DNA of 6,135 nucleotides, taken from positions 1 to 6,135 of the forward strand of contig JANLPG010000020.1 of assembly GCA_031367105.1 (NCBI GenBank), written 5' to 3'. Positions 1-5,843 of the stretch are shown in pieces. Every line of letters starts with the position of its first letter. Positions within the stretch are counted from its first letter, which is position 1. The notes under the pieces were generated by a model that worked only from the letters and a program-made list of their open reading frames with translations, did no database searches and had not been told where the DNA came from. The translations under genes and the position numbers were made by a program. The DNA is from Palsa-1233 sp031367105. Its GTDB lineage: Bacteria > Gemmatimonadota > Gemmatimonadetes > Gemmatimonadales > GWC2-71-9.

Positions 1-136
1 CGCCCGCTCGGTCGGAAGCATTATTGAACGCTGGAACCGCGGTGTTCGCGTCGCTCGCCGTCGGCACCGGCTCCGAACAGGCAGCCAACGCAGCGAGGCC
101 TATCAGGCCTGACATCATTCGGGTACGCAACGCCAT
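1..136 (-). CDS. Lipoprotein, N-terminal fragment (cut by window edge)
   Basis: Read on the minus strand from ATG at 136-134, the frame stays open for 45 codons to the left edge. The product begins MALRTRMMSGLIGLAALAAC: a short basic n-region, a hydrophobic stretch and a lipobox L-A-A-C with the acylated cysteine at residue 20. What follows (SEPVPTASDANTAVPAFNN) is a typical flexible Ser/Pro/Ala/Asn linker after a lipoprotein signal. A Shine-Dalgarno GGAG (complement of 143-146) lies 6 nt before the ATG, and a sigma70-like promoter sits at 215-243. From the family signature, the protein should be exported by Sec and anchored in a membrane by signal peptidase II processing. The mature domain is outside the window, so its function cannot be named. 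The gene diverges from the phosphatase at 427. The lipoprotein class is fairly sure; the role is unknown. Confidence 0.72.
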   Translation of the reverse strand, partial: MALRTRMMSGLIGLAALAACSEPVPTASDANTAVPAFNNASDRAG

Positions 137-142
137 CGAGAG

Positions 143-146
143 CTCC
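143..146 (-). promoter_or_regulatory. Ribosome binding site of the lipoprotein gene
   Basis: On the minus strand GGAG lies 6 nt upstream of the ATG at 136. This supports that ATG over the internal in-frame ATGs at codons 7 and 8. Confidence 0.55.
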
Positions 147-214
147 ACAGGATGAGGATGAGGGAGGTTCAAGCGAGCAAGGGGACGGATGTGGTCGGAT
201 TTGGAAGCTCCTGC

Positions 215-243
215 ACGCTAGGGCAAGGCGACCCGAACGTCAA
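215..243 (-). promoter_or_regulatory. Putative sigma70 promoter for the lipoprotein gene
   Basis: On the minus strand a -35 hexamer TTGACG (complement of 238-243, 5 of 6 matches to consensus) is followed by an exact 17-nt spacer and a -10 hexamer TAGCGT (complement of 215-220, matching T1, A2 and T6). Transcription would start near 208, giving a leader of about 70 nt before the ATG at 136. This is a sequence match only. Confidence 0.5.
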
Positions 244-311
244 TCGTGGCGGCGGGGCCACAGGCGCCCCTGTCCAAAAACAGCGCTTCGCGAGCAGTAC
301 CTTCCTCTGGT

Positions 312-331
312 ATCGGCGGTCTCCCGCCGAT
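312..331. repeat. Perfect 8-bp inverted repeat (hairpin or operator)
   Basis: ATCGGCGG (312-319), tetraloop TCTC, CCGCCGAT (324-331). It lies in the 290-bp intergenic region between the divergent lipoprotein and phosphatase genes. No T-tract follows on either strand, so a canonical intrinsic terminator is unlikely. It could be a dimeric regulator operator or an RNA hairpin just upstream of the promoter-like element at 356-391. A weaker 5-bp repeat (AGGCC/GGCCT, 344-358) follows it. Confidence 0.5.
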
Positions 332-355
332 CTGACAGCCCTGAGGCCTCCCCGG

Positions 356-391
356 CCTTACGGCACCGCCGAGGTCGGGCCATACTTAGGC
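356..391 (+). promoter_or_regulatory. Promoter-like element shared with the one at 3152-3187
   Basis: CCTTAC (356-361) and CATACTTAGGC (381-391) lie upstream of the phosphatase gene. The start-to-start spacing of 25 nt is identical to that of the matching CCTTAC and CATACTTCGGC before the multicopper oxidase. Read as sigma70-type, the hexamers are TTACGG (weak) and CATACT (4 of 6) with a 17-nt spacer. The ATG lies 40 nt after the -10-like hexamer. The repeated pattern is seen directly; promoter function is inferred. Confidence 0.42.
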
Positions 392-426
392 CGTCCGACG
401 CCCCGCCGAGATTCGAGGTCCCGAGA

Positions 427-1308
427 ATGAGTGCCCCAAGCAGTCCCCCTGCCGCCTCCCCGCGCCGACCACGAGACGACGAGCTCGACGTCTATGGCGT
501 GTCGGACATCGGAAAGGTCCGCAAGCAGAATCAGGATCACTTCCTGCTCGCATCGATCCAGAAGCGGCTCCAGGTGCTCCACACCAATCTCTCCGAGCAG
601 GCGCGCCTCCCACTGGCGGATCGCCGGATGGCCTTCATCGCGATGGTCGCCGATGGCGTTGGTGGCGGATTGGGTGGCGAGGAGGCAAGCGCTACCACCC
701 TTGAAGTCGCCACGCAGTACCTGCTGAGTACGATTGATTGCCACGATCAGAACGACAGCGGTGAGGACACCTTCACCGACGCCTTGCAGGACACCGCTCT
801 CCGCTCCCACGAGGCGGTGATGGGGCGCGCCGATGCCGAGGCCGAAGGCCACACGATGGCCACGACGCTGACGCTCTGGCTCGGCGTCTGGCCCTGGTAC
901 TACCTGCTGCAGGTGGGTGACTCGCGGTACTACGTCTATCGCGACGGACGGCTGACCCAGGTTACTCGTGACCAGACCATCGCCCAGGATCTCGTCGATC
1001 AGGGCGTCTTCACTCGCGCAGTCGCAGCCAGGTCCCAGTTCGCCAACGTCCTCTCCAGCTCGATCGGCGGACACGCGACCGCTCCGGTGATCACCCGCCT
1101 GCGGGCCGACTGGCACAATGTCCATCTGCTCTGCACCGACGGCCTCACCAAGCACGTCAGCGACGAGCGGATCGCCGAATGCCTCCGGACGATGACCTCC
1201 GCGCAACAGGTCTGCGAACAATTGCTGCAGGAGGCGATGGACGGCGGCGGGACCGACAACATCACCATCATCGTGGGTCGCGCCTTGCCGCGCTCGGACC
1301 TCGCGTGA
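427..1308 (+). CDS. PP2C-family Ser/Thr protein phosphatase
   Basis: The 293-residue product is a metal-dependent PPM/PP2C phosphatase, a family that dephosphorylates phospho-Ser/Thr on proteins and usually opposes Hanks-type kinases. Motifs appear in order: SDIGKVRKQNQD (26-37), VADGVGGG (74-81), TMATTLT followed by GDSRYYVYRDGRL, CTDGLT and GGTDNITIIVG near the C-terminus. The four metal-binding aspartates D37, D76, D238 and D277 are all present, so it should be active. The first ~18 residues are Pro/Ser/Arg-rich and probably disordered. The segment between D37 and D76 is the long form usual in bacterial members. No membrane segment is visible, so it is likely cytosolic. GAGG at 415-418, 8 nt before the ATG, supports the start. 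No kinase is in the window; the partner is either elsewhere or, less likely, the downstream ATPase. Confidence 0.93.
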   Translation: MSAPSSPPAASPRRPRDDELDVYGVSDIGKVRKQNQDHFLLASIQKRLQVLHTNLSEQARLPLADRRMAFIAMVADGVGGGLGGEEASATTLEVATQYLLSTIDCHDQNDSGEDTFTDALQDTALRSHEAVMGRADAEAEGHTMATTLTLWLGVWPWYYLLQVGDSRYYVYRDGRLTQVTRDQTIAQDLVDQGVFTRAVAARSQFANVLSSSIGGHATAPVITRLRADWHNVHLLCTDGLTKHVSDERIAECLRTMTSAQQVCEQLLQEAMDGGGTDNITIIVGRALPRSDLA

Positions 1309-1321
1309 CGCCACCCTGCGC

Positions 1322-1933
1322 GTGAAGATCGCCTTCATCGGTTCGCACGGTGTGGGCAAGACGACCCTCTGCTATGACCTCGCCGCCCGGCTGAAGCGCC
1401 AGGATCGCGCCGTCGACCTGGTGGCAGAGGTGGCGCGCAGTAGTCCCTTGCCGATCAACCGCGAGACGACGCTGGCGGCGCAGGCGTGGATCCTCCACAC
1501 CCAGATCGCCCGCGAGATTGCCGCAGCCGCACAGAGTGATATCGTCATCTGCGACCGCTCCGTCCTCGACAACTACGCCTATCTGGTGCATCAGGCCGGT
1601 CGCCAAGCCGGCTACGATGCACTGGTCCGGGAGTGGGTGGGGAGCTACGACGGCCTGTTCAAGGTACCGATTACCGCGGCACCGTCGTTCGATGGCAAGC
1701 GCGATGTGAGCGAAACGTTCCAGCGCGATATCGATGTCGTCATCGACGAGCTCGCACGCGAGCTGGGTGTCACTGTGCATCTCCTCAACGCAGCCGCGGA
1801 GCGGGATGACTGGATCGATGAGGTCCTCCTTGCCAGCGGATTGCCGCTGCACCCGCCGCAGATCGATCTTTTTTCACGCCCCGAGGACTCGGCGTCCACT
1901 TTGAACTCTGGTCGATCGCCAGCGGCGGAGTGA
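1322..1933 (+). CDS. NadR/Ttd14-like P-loop ATPase (AAA_28 type)
   Basis: The 203-residue protein starts directly with beta-strand 1 and a Walker A loop, MKIAFIGSHGVGKTT, with the P-loop at residues 7-15 and catalytic K13. EVARSSPLPINRETTLAAQAWI is the pattern seen in AAA_28 / NadR-kinase-like ATPases, and DIVICDRSVLDNYAY supplies the Walker B-like and R79 region (D78). The family contains nucleoside or nicotinamide-riboside kinases and many uncharacterised ATPases, so the substrate cannot be named. The C-terminal ~30 residues (from about 174) are Pro/Ser-rich and look like a non-conserved tail. The start is GTG with no clear Shine-Dalgarno, only 13 nt after the phosphatase stop, which suggests co-transcription and translational reinitiation. 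It lacks the other domains of true NadR, so I do not use that symbol. Confidence 0.85.
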   Translation: MKIAFIGSHGVGKTTLCYDLAARLKRQDRAVDLVAEVARSSPLPINRETTLAAQAWILHTQIAREIAAAAQSDIVICDRSVLDNYAYLVHQAGRQAGYDALVREWVGSYDGLFKVPITAAPSFDGKRDVSETFQRDIDVVIDELARELGVTVHLLNAAAERDDWIDEVLLASGLPLHPPQIDLFSRPEDSASTLNSGRSPAAE

Positions 1934-2011
1934 CCCCACGACTGGTGGAAGGACAGCGCTCCCTGCGCGATGTAGCTAACTTCCGGGCCGTTTCGGGAGC
2001 GCCCCTCAGAC

Positions 2012-2015
2012 AGGA
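2012..2015 (+). promoter_or_regulatory. Ribosome binding site of the desaturase gene
   Basis: AGGA lies 6 nt before the ATG at 2022 and fixes that start. In the 88-nt gap (1934-2021) after the ATPase stop I see no convincing promoter or terminator, so readthrough from upstream is plausible. Confidence 0.5.
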
Positions 2016-2021
2016 CCGCCG

Positions 2022-3122
2022 ATGGCAGCCAAGGCCGTGCAGAATACGACAACCGCATCGATCGACTGGAACTCCGTCCTGGCACCGTACCGGAGTCCGG
2101 TCCTCTGGGCCAGCATCTGGCAGCTCGCAAGTACTGCGGCGCTGTTCGCGGCCTGCTGGGCCGCAATGATCTGGAGCCTTTCGATCGGGTACTGGTTGAC
2201 CCTCCTGCTGGCCGCGCCAACCGCGATGATGGTCGTGCGACTGTTCATGCTGCAGCACGACTGCGGCCACGGCTCCTTCTTCAGTTCGCGCCGCGCCAAC
2301 AGCATTACCGGCGCCATTCTCGGCGTGATCACGCTGGTTCCCTACACCTACTGGCGCAAGACCCACGCAATTCATCACGCGACCTCCGGCGACCTCGAAG
2401 GGCGTGATCTCGGCGACATCGACACACTCACGGTCCACGAGTATCTCGCACTGCCGCGCTCCAAGCGGCTGCTCTATCGGATCTACCGCCACCCACTGGT
2501 ATTGCTGATCGTCGGCCCGGCGTGGCAGTTCGTGCTCAAGCACCGACTCCCGCTCGATATCCCGCGCAGCTGGAAGCGGGAGTGGGCCAGTGTGCACTGG
2601 ACCAATGTCGGCATCGTGGCCGCGGTGGCGCTGATGTGGCGACTCGTGGGCCTCGAACACTTCCTGCTGGTGCAGCTCCCCGTGACGCTGCTCGCCGGCG
2701 CGATCGGGGTCTACCTGTTCTACGTGCAGCATCAGTTCGAAGACACGTACTGGCGCTATCGCGAGGCGTGGAACTACTACGCTTCCGGGCTGGAAGGTGC
2801 CTCGCACCTGGTGATGCCGAAGCTGCTGCAATGGTGCACGGCCAACATCGGCCTGCACCACATCCACCATCTCGCTTCGCGGATTCCGAACTACCGGTTG
2901 CAGCGCTGCTTCGATGAGAATCCCGTGCTGCAGAAGGTGACCACCCTCACCCTCCCCGCCAGCGTCCGCACCCTCTGGCTCACGCTCTGGGACGAAGATG
3001 GGCGACGGCTCGTGGGCTTCCGCGAACTGCGCGCCATTCGCGCCCGGCTCGCCGACCGCCTTGAGGCCGGAGCCGCAGCACTCGTGGCCAAGCCGGAAGC
3101 GATCCCCCGCGCCTGGCGCTAG
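2022..3122 (+). CDS. Membrane fatty acid desaturase (DesA / omega-6 type)
   Basis: The 366-residue integral membrane di-iron desaturase should introduce a cis double bond into lipid-bound or thioester acyl chains using O2 and an electron donor. All three histidine boxes are intact: HDCGH (79-83), HAIHH (115-119) and HHIHH (279-283). The YVQHQFEDTYW segment before box 3 is typical of the bacterial/plastid DesA-like delta-12/omega-6 branch. Hydrophobic segments lie around 28-51, 55-77, 94-112, 159-176, 193-210 and 214-235, and they place the boxes on the cytoplasmic face. The C-terminal tail (~300-366) is soluble and rich in Arg and Ala. No electron-donor domain such as cytochrome b5 or ferredoxin is fused, so a separate donor is needed. 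Regiospecificity cannot be read from sequence. The acyltransferase at 5105 is a logical functional partner in membrane lipid remodelling. Confidence 0.93.
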   Translation: MAAKAVQNTTTASIDWNSVLAPYRSPVLWASIWQLASTAALFAACWAAMIWSLSIGYWLTLLLAAPTAMMVVRLFMLQHDCGHGSFFSSRRANSITGAILGVITLVPYTYWRKTHAIHHATSGDLEGRDLGDIDTLTVHEYLALPRSKRLLYRIYRHPLVLLIVGPAWQFVLKHRLPLDIPRSWKREWASVHWTNVGIVAAVALMWRLVGLEHFLLVQLPVTLLAGAIGVYLFYVQHQFEDTYWRYREAWNYYASGLEGASHLVMPKLLQWCTANIGLHHIHHLASRIPNYRLQRCFDENPVLQKVTTLTLPASVRTLWLTLWDEDGRRLVGFRELRAIRARLADRLEAGAAALVAKPEAIPRAWR

Positions 3123-3151
3123 GGCGAGGCGCACTCGACCGGGGTGGTTCC

Positions 3152-3187
3152 CCTTACCACGCCGCGCCGCACTGCACATACTTCGGC
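3152..3187 (+). promoter_or_regulatory. Promoter-like element before the multicopper oxidase
   Basis: TTACCA (3154-3159, 4 of 6 to TTGACA), a 17-nt spacer and CATACT (3177-3182, 4 of 6 to TATAAT). The wider pattern CCTTAC-N19-CATACTTnGGC recurs upstream of the phosphatase gene at 356-391 with identical spacing. It lies 66 nt before the ATG at 3249, in the 126-nt gap after the desaturase stop. Function is inferred. Confidence 0.48.
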
Positions 3188-3235
3188 ACCCCGAGAACCA
3201 TCGAACGATCCGGCTTCACCCTCGCCCACCACACC

Positions 3236-3239
3236 GGGA
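3236..3239 (+). promoter_or_regulatory. Ribosome binding site deciding the oxidase start
   Basis: GGGA lies 9 nt before ATG 3249. The upstream in-frame GTG at 3144 has no Shine-Dalgarno at normal distance. This site together with the third-position GC jump at 3249 favours the later start. Confidence 0.4.
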
Positions 3240-3248
3240 TGGCTCGCT

Positions 3249-5108
3249 ATGTCCGGCATTACCCTCCGCATCGGCTTCGCGATCACCACGCTCCTCGTCA
3301 CCCTGGCGGCCTGGAATCGGGAACGGCTTTCCGAGCTCCCTCGCGTCGTCGCCAACGACAACCGGCTGGCCGGAGGGACGCTTCACCAGGATACCCTGCG
3401 CATCGCGCTGGTCCTCCAGCGCGCGGAGTGGTACCCGGAGGCAGAAGACGGGCCGCACGTCACCGTTGAGGCGTTCAGTGAGGCGGGGAAGGCACCGCAA
3501 ATCCCCTCCCCGTTGATCCGGGTCCGTGCCGGCACGGTCATCCTCGCCACGGTGCGCAACACGCTCACCGACTCCACCGCCCACATCATCGGCCTCGGCA
3601 GCCATCCGATCGCCACGACCGACACCCTCCACCTGAAACCGGGGGCATCCGCGGAGGTCAGCTTCGTCGCCGGGGCGCCAGGGACGTATCTCTACCACGC
3701 GAAGATCGGCAATTCGACCGAACGGCGGGCGGACGGGGAGCACACGACCGCGGGCGGCGCGTTCGTGGTCGACCCGGCAGGCGGCTCCCGGCCCGACCGG
3801 GTGTTCGTCCTGAACATCATCCACTACAACCTCGACTCGACCCACACCAAGGAAGCCCTCGGCATCAACGGCAAGTCGTGGCCGTTTACCGAGCGCATCG
3901 CAATGACGGTCGGCGACTCGCTCCGCTGGCGGGTGGTCAACGCCACCCTCCGTGGCCACCCGATGCACTTGCACGGCTTCTACTTTCGCACGACGGCGGC
4001 CGGCACCAGCTTCAGCGCTCAGGAGGTTCCACGCGCCGAGCAGAAGCTGGCCGTCACCGACAGCTACGCGCCCTGGAGCACGCGTGACATCACCTGGTCA
4101 CCCGACCGCCCGGGCAACTGGCTCTTCCACTGCCACCTGACCTTTCACGTGATCCCCGACTCGCGTCTCGATCACAACTCGGCGGACGATCATCAGACCC
4201 ACTCGCCCGACCCAATGCAGCATATGGCCGGGCTGGTGATGGGCCTCACCGTCGCACCGCGAGCAGGAGAGTCGTATCGCCGGGCCGGCCGCCCGCGTCA
4301 GCTCGACCTCTTCATGAACGAGGGCGGAGCCCGCGGTCGGATGTCGACGACCTACTCCTATGTCCTGCAACAGGGGCGCGTCGCCCCTGCTGCCGATTCC
4401 GTGCGCATCCCGGGCTCACTGCTGCTCCTCACGCGGGGTGAACCGGTTGACGTCACGGTACACAACCGCACCCGGCAGCATGCCGGCGTACACTGGCACG
4501 GCGTCGAGCTGGAGAGCTGGTCCGATGGCGTGATGGGATGGAGCAGCCGTGGCACTGAAGTGGCACCGTCGATCGCGCCGGGCGGAACCTTCATCGCACA
4601 CCTGACCCTTCCGCGCGCCGGCACGTTTATGTACCACACACATATGAACGACATCGAGCAGGTTACCGGCGGTGCGGCCGGGCCGATTGTCGTCCTCGAG
4701 CGAGGGAAGCGGTTCGACCCTGCCCGTGACCACGTATACATCACGACCTGGCACGGTCTCACTGCAAAGCAGTCCATTCTCGTCAATGGCGATTCCACCG
4801 CCTCACCTGCAATGACGCTTGCTGCTGGCGTGATGCATCGCTTCCGCTTCATCAACATCGGACCGGCAGGCCTGGTGCGTTACTCCTTGAAGCGCGATAC
4901 CACCGTCGTCGCGTGGCAGCCACGTGCCAAGGACGGCGCCGACCTGCCCCCCGCGCTTCGGCGAGCCGGACCGGCCACTCTGGTGATCAATGTCGGGGAG
5001 ACCTACGACTTCGAGTTGATCCCCCCGACACTCCCCGGGAGCTATGAACTCACGGCAGGCTTCAACGGCGGGCCAGTCATCTGGCGGCAGCGTCTGGTGG
5101 TGCAGTGA
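3249..5108 (+). CDS. Exported four-cupredoxin-domain multicopper oxidase
   Basis: Multicopper oxidases couple substrate oxidation to four-electron reduction of O2 to water. I start at ATG 3249 (619 aa). The open frame reaches GTG 3144, but those 35 codons end in G/C in 19 cases, against 34 of the first 39 codons after 3249. The N-terminus (TLRIGFAITTLLVTLAAW) is a signal peptide or anchor, so the enzyme acts in the periplasm. Four cupredoxin domains: A ~40-170, B ~181-335, C ~345-480, D ~485-619. B holds HPMHLHG (H237, H240, H242) and HCHLTFH (H294, C295, H296, H300). C holds HWHG (H415, H417) and HTH (H463, H465). A has decayed C-like motifs (HIIG at 112-115, YHAK at 149-152). D has lost the B-like motifs. 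The 10 His plus 1 Cys set is complete. A His/Asp/Met-rich loop follows H300. The substrate (phenols, metal ions) is not predictable. Confidence 0.93.
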   Translation: MSGITLRIGFAITTLLVTLAAWNRERLSELPRVVANDNRLAGGTLHQDTLRIALVLQRAEWYPEAEDGPHVTVEAFSEAGKAPQIPSPLIRVRAGTVILATVRNTLTDSTAHIIGLGSHPIATTDTLHLKPGASAEVSFVAGAPGTYLYHAKIGNSTERRADGEHTTAGGAFVVDPAGGSRPDRVFVLNIIHYNLDSTHTKEALGINGKSWPFTERIAMTVGDSLRWRVVNATLRGHPMHLHGFYFRTTAAGTSFSAQEVPRAEQKLAVTDSYAPWSTRDITWSPDRPGNWLFHCHLTFHVIPDSRLDHNSADDHQTHSPDPMQHMAGLVMGLTVAPRAGESYRRAGRPRQLDLFMNEGGARGRMSTTYSYVLQQGRVAPAADSVRIPGSLLLLTRGEPVDVTVHNRTRQHAGVHWHGVELESWSDGVMGWSSRGTEVAPSIAPGGTFIAHLTLPRAGTFMYHTHMNDIEQVTGGAAGPIVVLERGKRFDPARDHVYITTWHGLTAKQSILVNGDSTASPAMTLAAGVMHRFRFINIGPAGLVRYSLKRDTTVVAWQPRAKDGADLPPALRRAGPATLVINVGETYDFELIPPTLPGSYELTAGFNGGPVIWRQRLVVQ

Positions 5109-5680
5109 CCCTTGGCTGTCCTCGCCGAGGCACGCCATTCAGTCGTCGATTCGCCACCCGCCTCCTGGGTGCCTTCGGCTGGCACGTCGAAGGCACCCTC
5201 CCCGACGCACCACGCTTCGTGCTGATCGTGGCACCGCACACGTCGAACTGGGATTTCTTCCTCTGTATGCTGACGATGTTCGCGTTCGGGCTCCGGATCA
5301 GTTGGCTCGGCAAACACACGATCTTCTTCTGGCCAGCCTCCTACCTGCTGCGCTGGCTGGGCGGTGAGCCGATCGACCGCGATACCTCGCTCGGGACCGT
5401 TGAACTCGCTATCGCGCGATTCCAGACGGAACCCCAATGGGTGCTGGGATTGTCACCGGAGGGGACTCGCAAGCTGACCGCGGAATGGAAGAGCGGCTTC
5501 TACCGGATTGCCGTGGGGGCCGGGGTGCCGATCCTCCCTGTGGCGCTGAACTACCAGCGGCGGGTCGTGGCCGCGGGCACCCTGTTCTCGCCGACCGGAG
5601 ACCCCGAGGTCGATCTCACTGCGCTCCGCTCCCGCTTCCACCGCGAGATGGCGCGACACCCCGACTTCTTCCTGGAGTAG
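5105..5680 (+). CDS. PlsC-like lysophospholipid acyltransferase family protein
   Basis: The 191-residue protein has the glycerolipid acyltransferase signatures. HTSNWD gives the catalytic H-x4-D pair (H45, D50), and SPEGTR (117-122) is the phosphate-binding block III motif. A following segment (FYRIAVGAGVPILPVAL) matches the usual region after that block. The family transfers acyl groups from acyl-ACP or acyl-CoA to lysophosphatidate or related acceptors at the inner face of the cytoplasmic membrane. It is shorter than typical PlsC proteins, matching the compact ~190-aa branch whose acceptor is often unknown, so the symbol plsC is not used. The GTG start lies in GTGA and overlaps the oxidase stop by 4 nt, which indicates translational coupling. 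Hydrophobic residues at 38-85 may mediate peripheral membrane binding. Together with the desaturase it suggests a membrane-lipid role for the locus. Confidence 0.9.
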   Translation: MTLGCPRRGTPFSRRFATRLLGAFGWHVEGTLPDAPRFVLIVAPHTSNWDFFLCMLTMFAFGLRISWLGKHTIFFWPASYLLRWLGGEPIDRDTSLGTVELAIARFQTEPQWVLGLSPEGTRKLTAEWKSGFYRIAVGAGVPILPVALNYQRRVVAAGTLFSPTGDPEVDLTALRSRFHREMARHPDFFLE

Positions 5681-5711
5681 CTCACCCCGACGCTGGGAGC
5701 CCCCCTCTGTG

Positions 5712-5742
5712 GCCTCGCCACCACGCTTCGTGGCGCGGAGGC
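5712..5742. repeat. Stem-loop after the acyltransferase gene
   Basis: Outer stem GCCTC/GAGGC (5712-5716 with 5738-5742) and inner stem CCACG/CGTGG (5721-5725 with 5729-5733) around a CTT loop, with an imperfect internal loop between. It begins 31 nt after the acyltransferase stop. No T-tract follows, so it is at most a non-canonical terminator or an mRNA 3'-end stabilising hairpin. Confidence 0.42.
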
Positions 5743-5748
5743 GACTGT

Positions 5749-5784
5749 GCTGCCGCGAAAGGGGAGTGCCACCCAACCGGCAGC
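5749..5784 (+). terminator. Possible weak terminator or hairpin
   Basis: A perfect 7-bp stem GCTGCCG (5749-5755) and CGGCAGC (5778-5784) encloses a 22-nt loop. A pyrimidine-rich CTCTTTT follows about 10 nt later (5795-5801), which is further than in a standard intrinsic terminator. An 8-bp direct repeat GCCGCGAA (5752-5759 and 5783-5790, 31 nt apart) overlaps the stem, so a protein-binding role is equally possible. Confidence 0.3.
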
Positions 5785-5792
5785 CGCGAAGT

Positions 5793-5815
5793 AACTCTTT
5801 TCCATGCAAAGAGTT
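5793..5815. promoter_or_regulatory. Perfect 8-bp inverted repeat, candidate activator site
   Basis: AACTCTTT (5793-5800), spacer TCCATGC, AAAGAGTT (5808-5815). The arms are AT-rich in a GC-rich intergenic region, typical of a dimeric regulator site. Its centre is about 66 nt upstream of the start predicted for the sigma54 promoter at 5844-5858, so it could bind an RpoN-dependent enhancer-binding protein. A hairpin reading is possible but there is no following T-tract. Confidence 0.5.
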
Positions 5816-5843
5816 GGGATCGGTGAGGTGGGGTGGGTGCCGG

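Noticed and set aside
97..111. AGGCCT-ATC-AGGCCT inverted and direct repeat
   Set aside because: It lies inside the lipoprotein signal-peptide codons and AGGCCT is self-complementary, so this is probably coincidental.
152..430. 92-codon plus-strand frame in the divergent intergenic region
   Set aside because: It overlaps the hairpin, both promoter-like elements and the phosphatase start, has no good ribosome site and no recognisable features.
358..1359. 333-codon open frame on the minus strand opposite the phosphatase
   Set aside because: It is antisense to a gene with all PP2C motifs, shows no recognisable domain, and long antisense frames are expected in DNA with GC-rich third positions.
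1974..1985. GCTAACTTCCGG before the desaturase, resembling the CATACTTnGGC half of the shared element
   Set aside because: No CCTTAC-like partner lies 25 nt upstream and the match is partial, so it is not counted as a third copy.
1785..3179. 464-codon open frame on the minus strand opposite the desaturase
   Set aside because: It is a shadow of a gene with three intact histidine boxes; the translation is low-complexity Arg/Gly/Ala/Pro-rich without domains.
3216..3974. 252-codon minus-strand frame opposite the oxidase N-terminal half
   Set aside because: Antisense to clear cupredoxin coding sequence, and its translation has no family signature.
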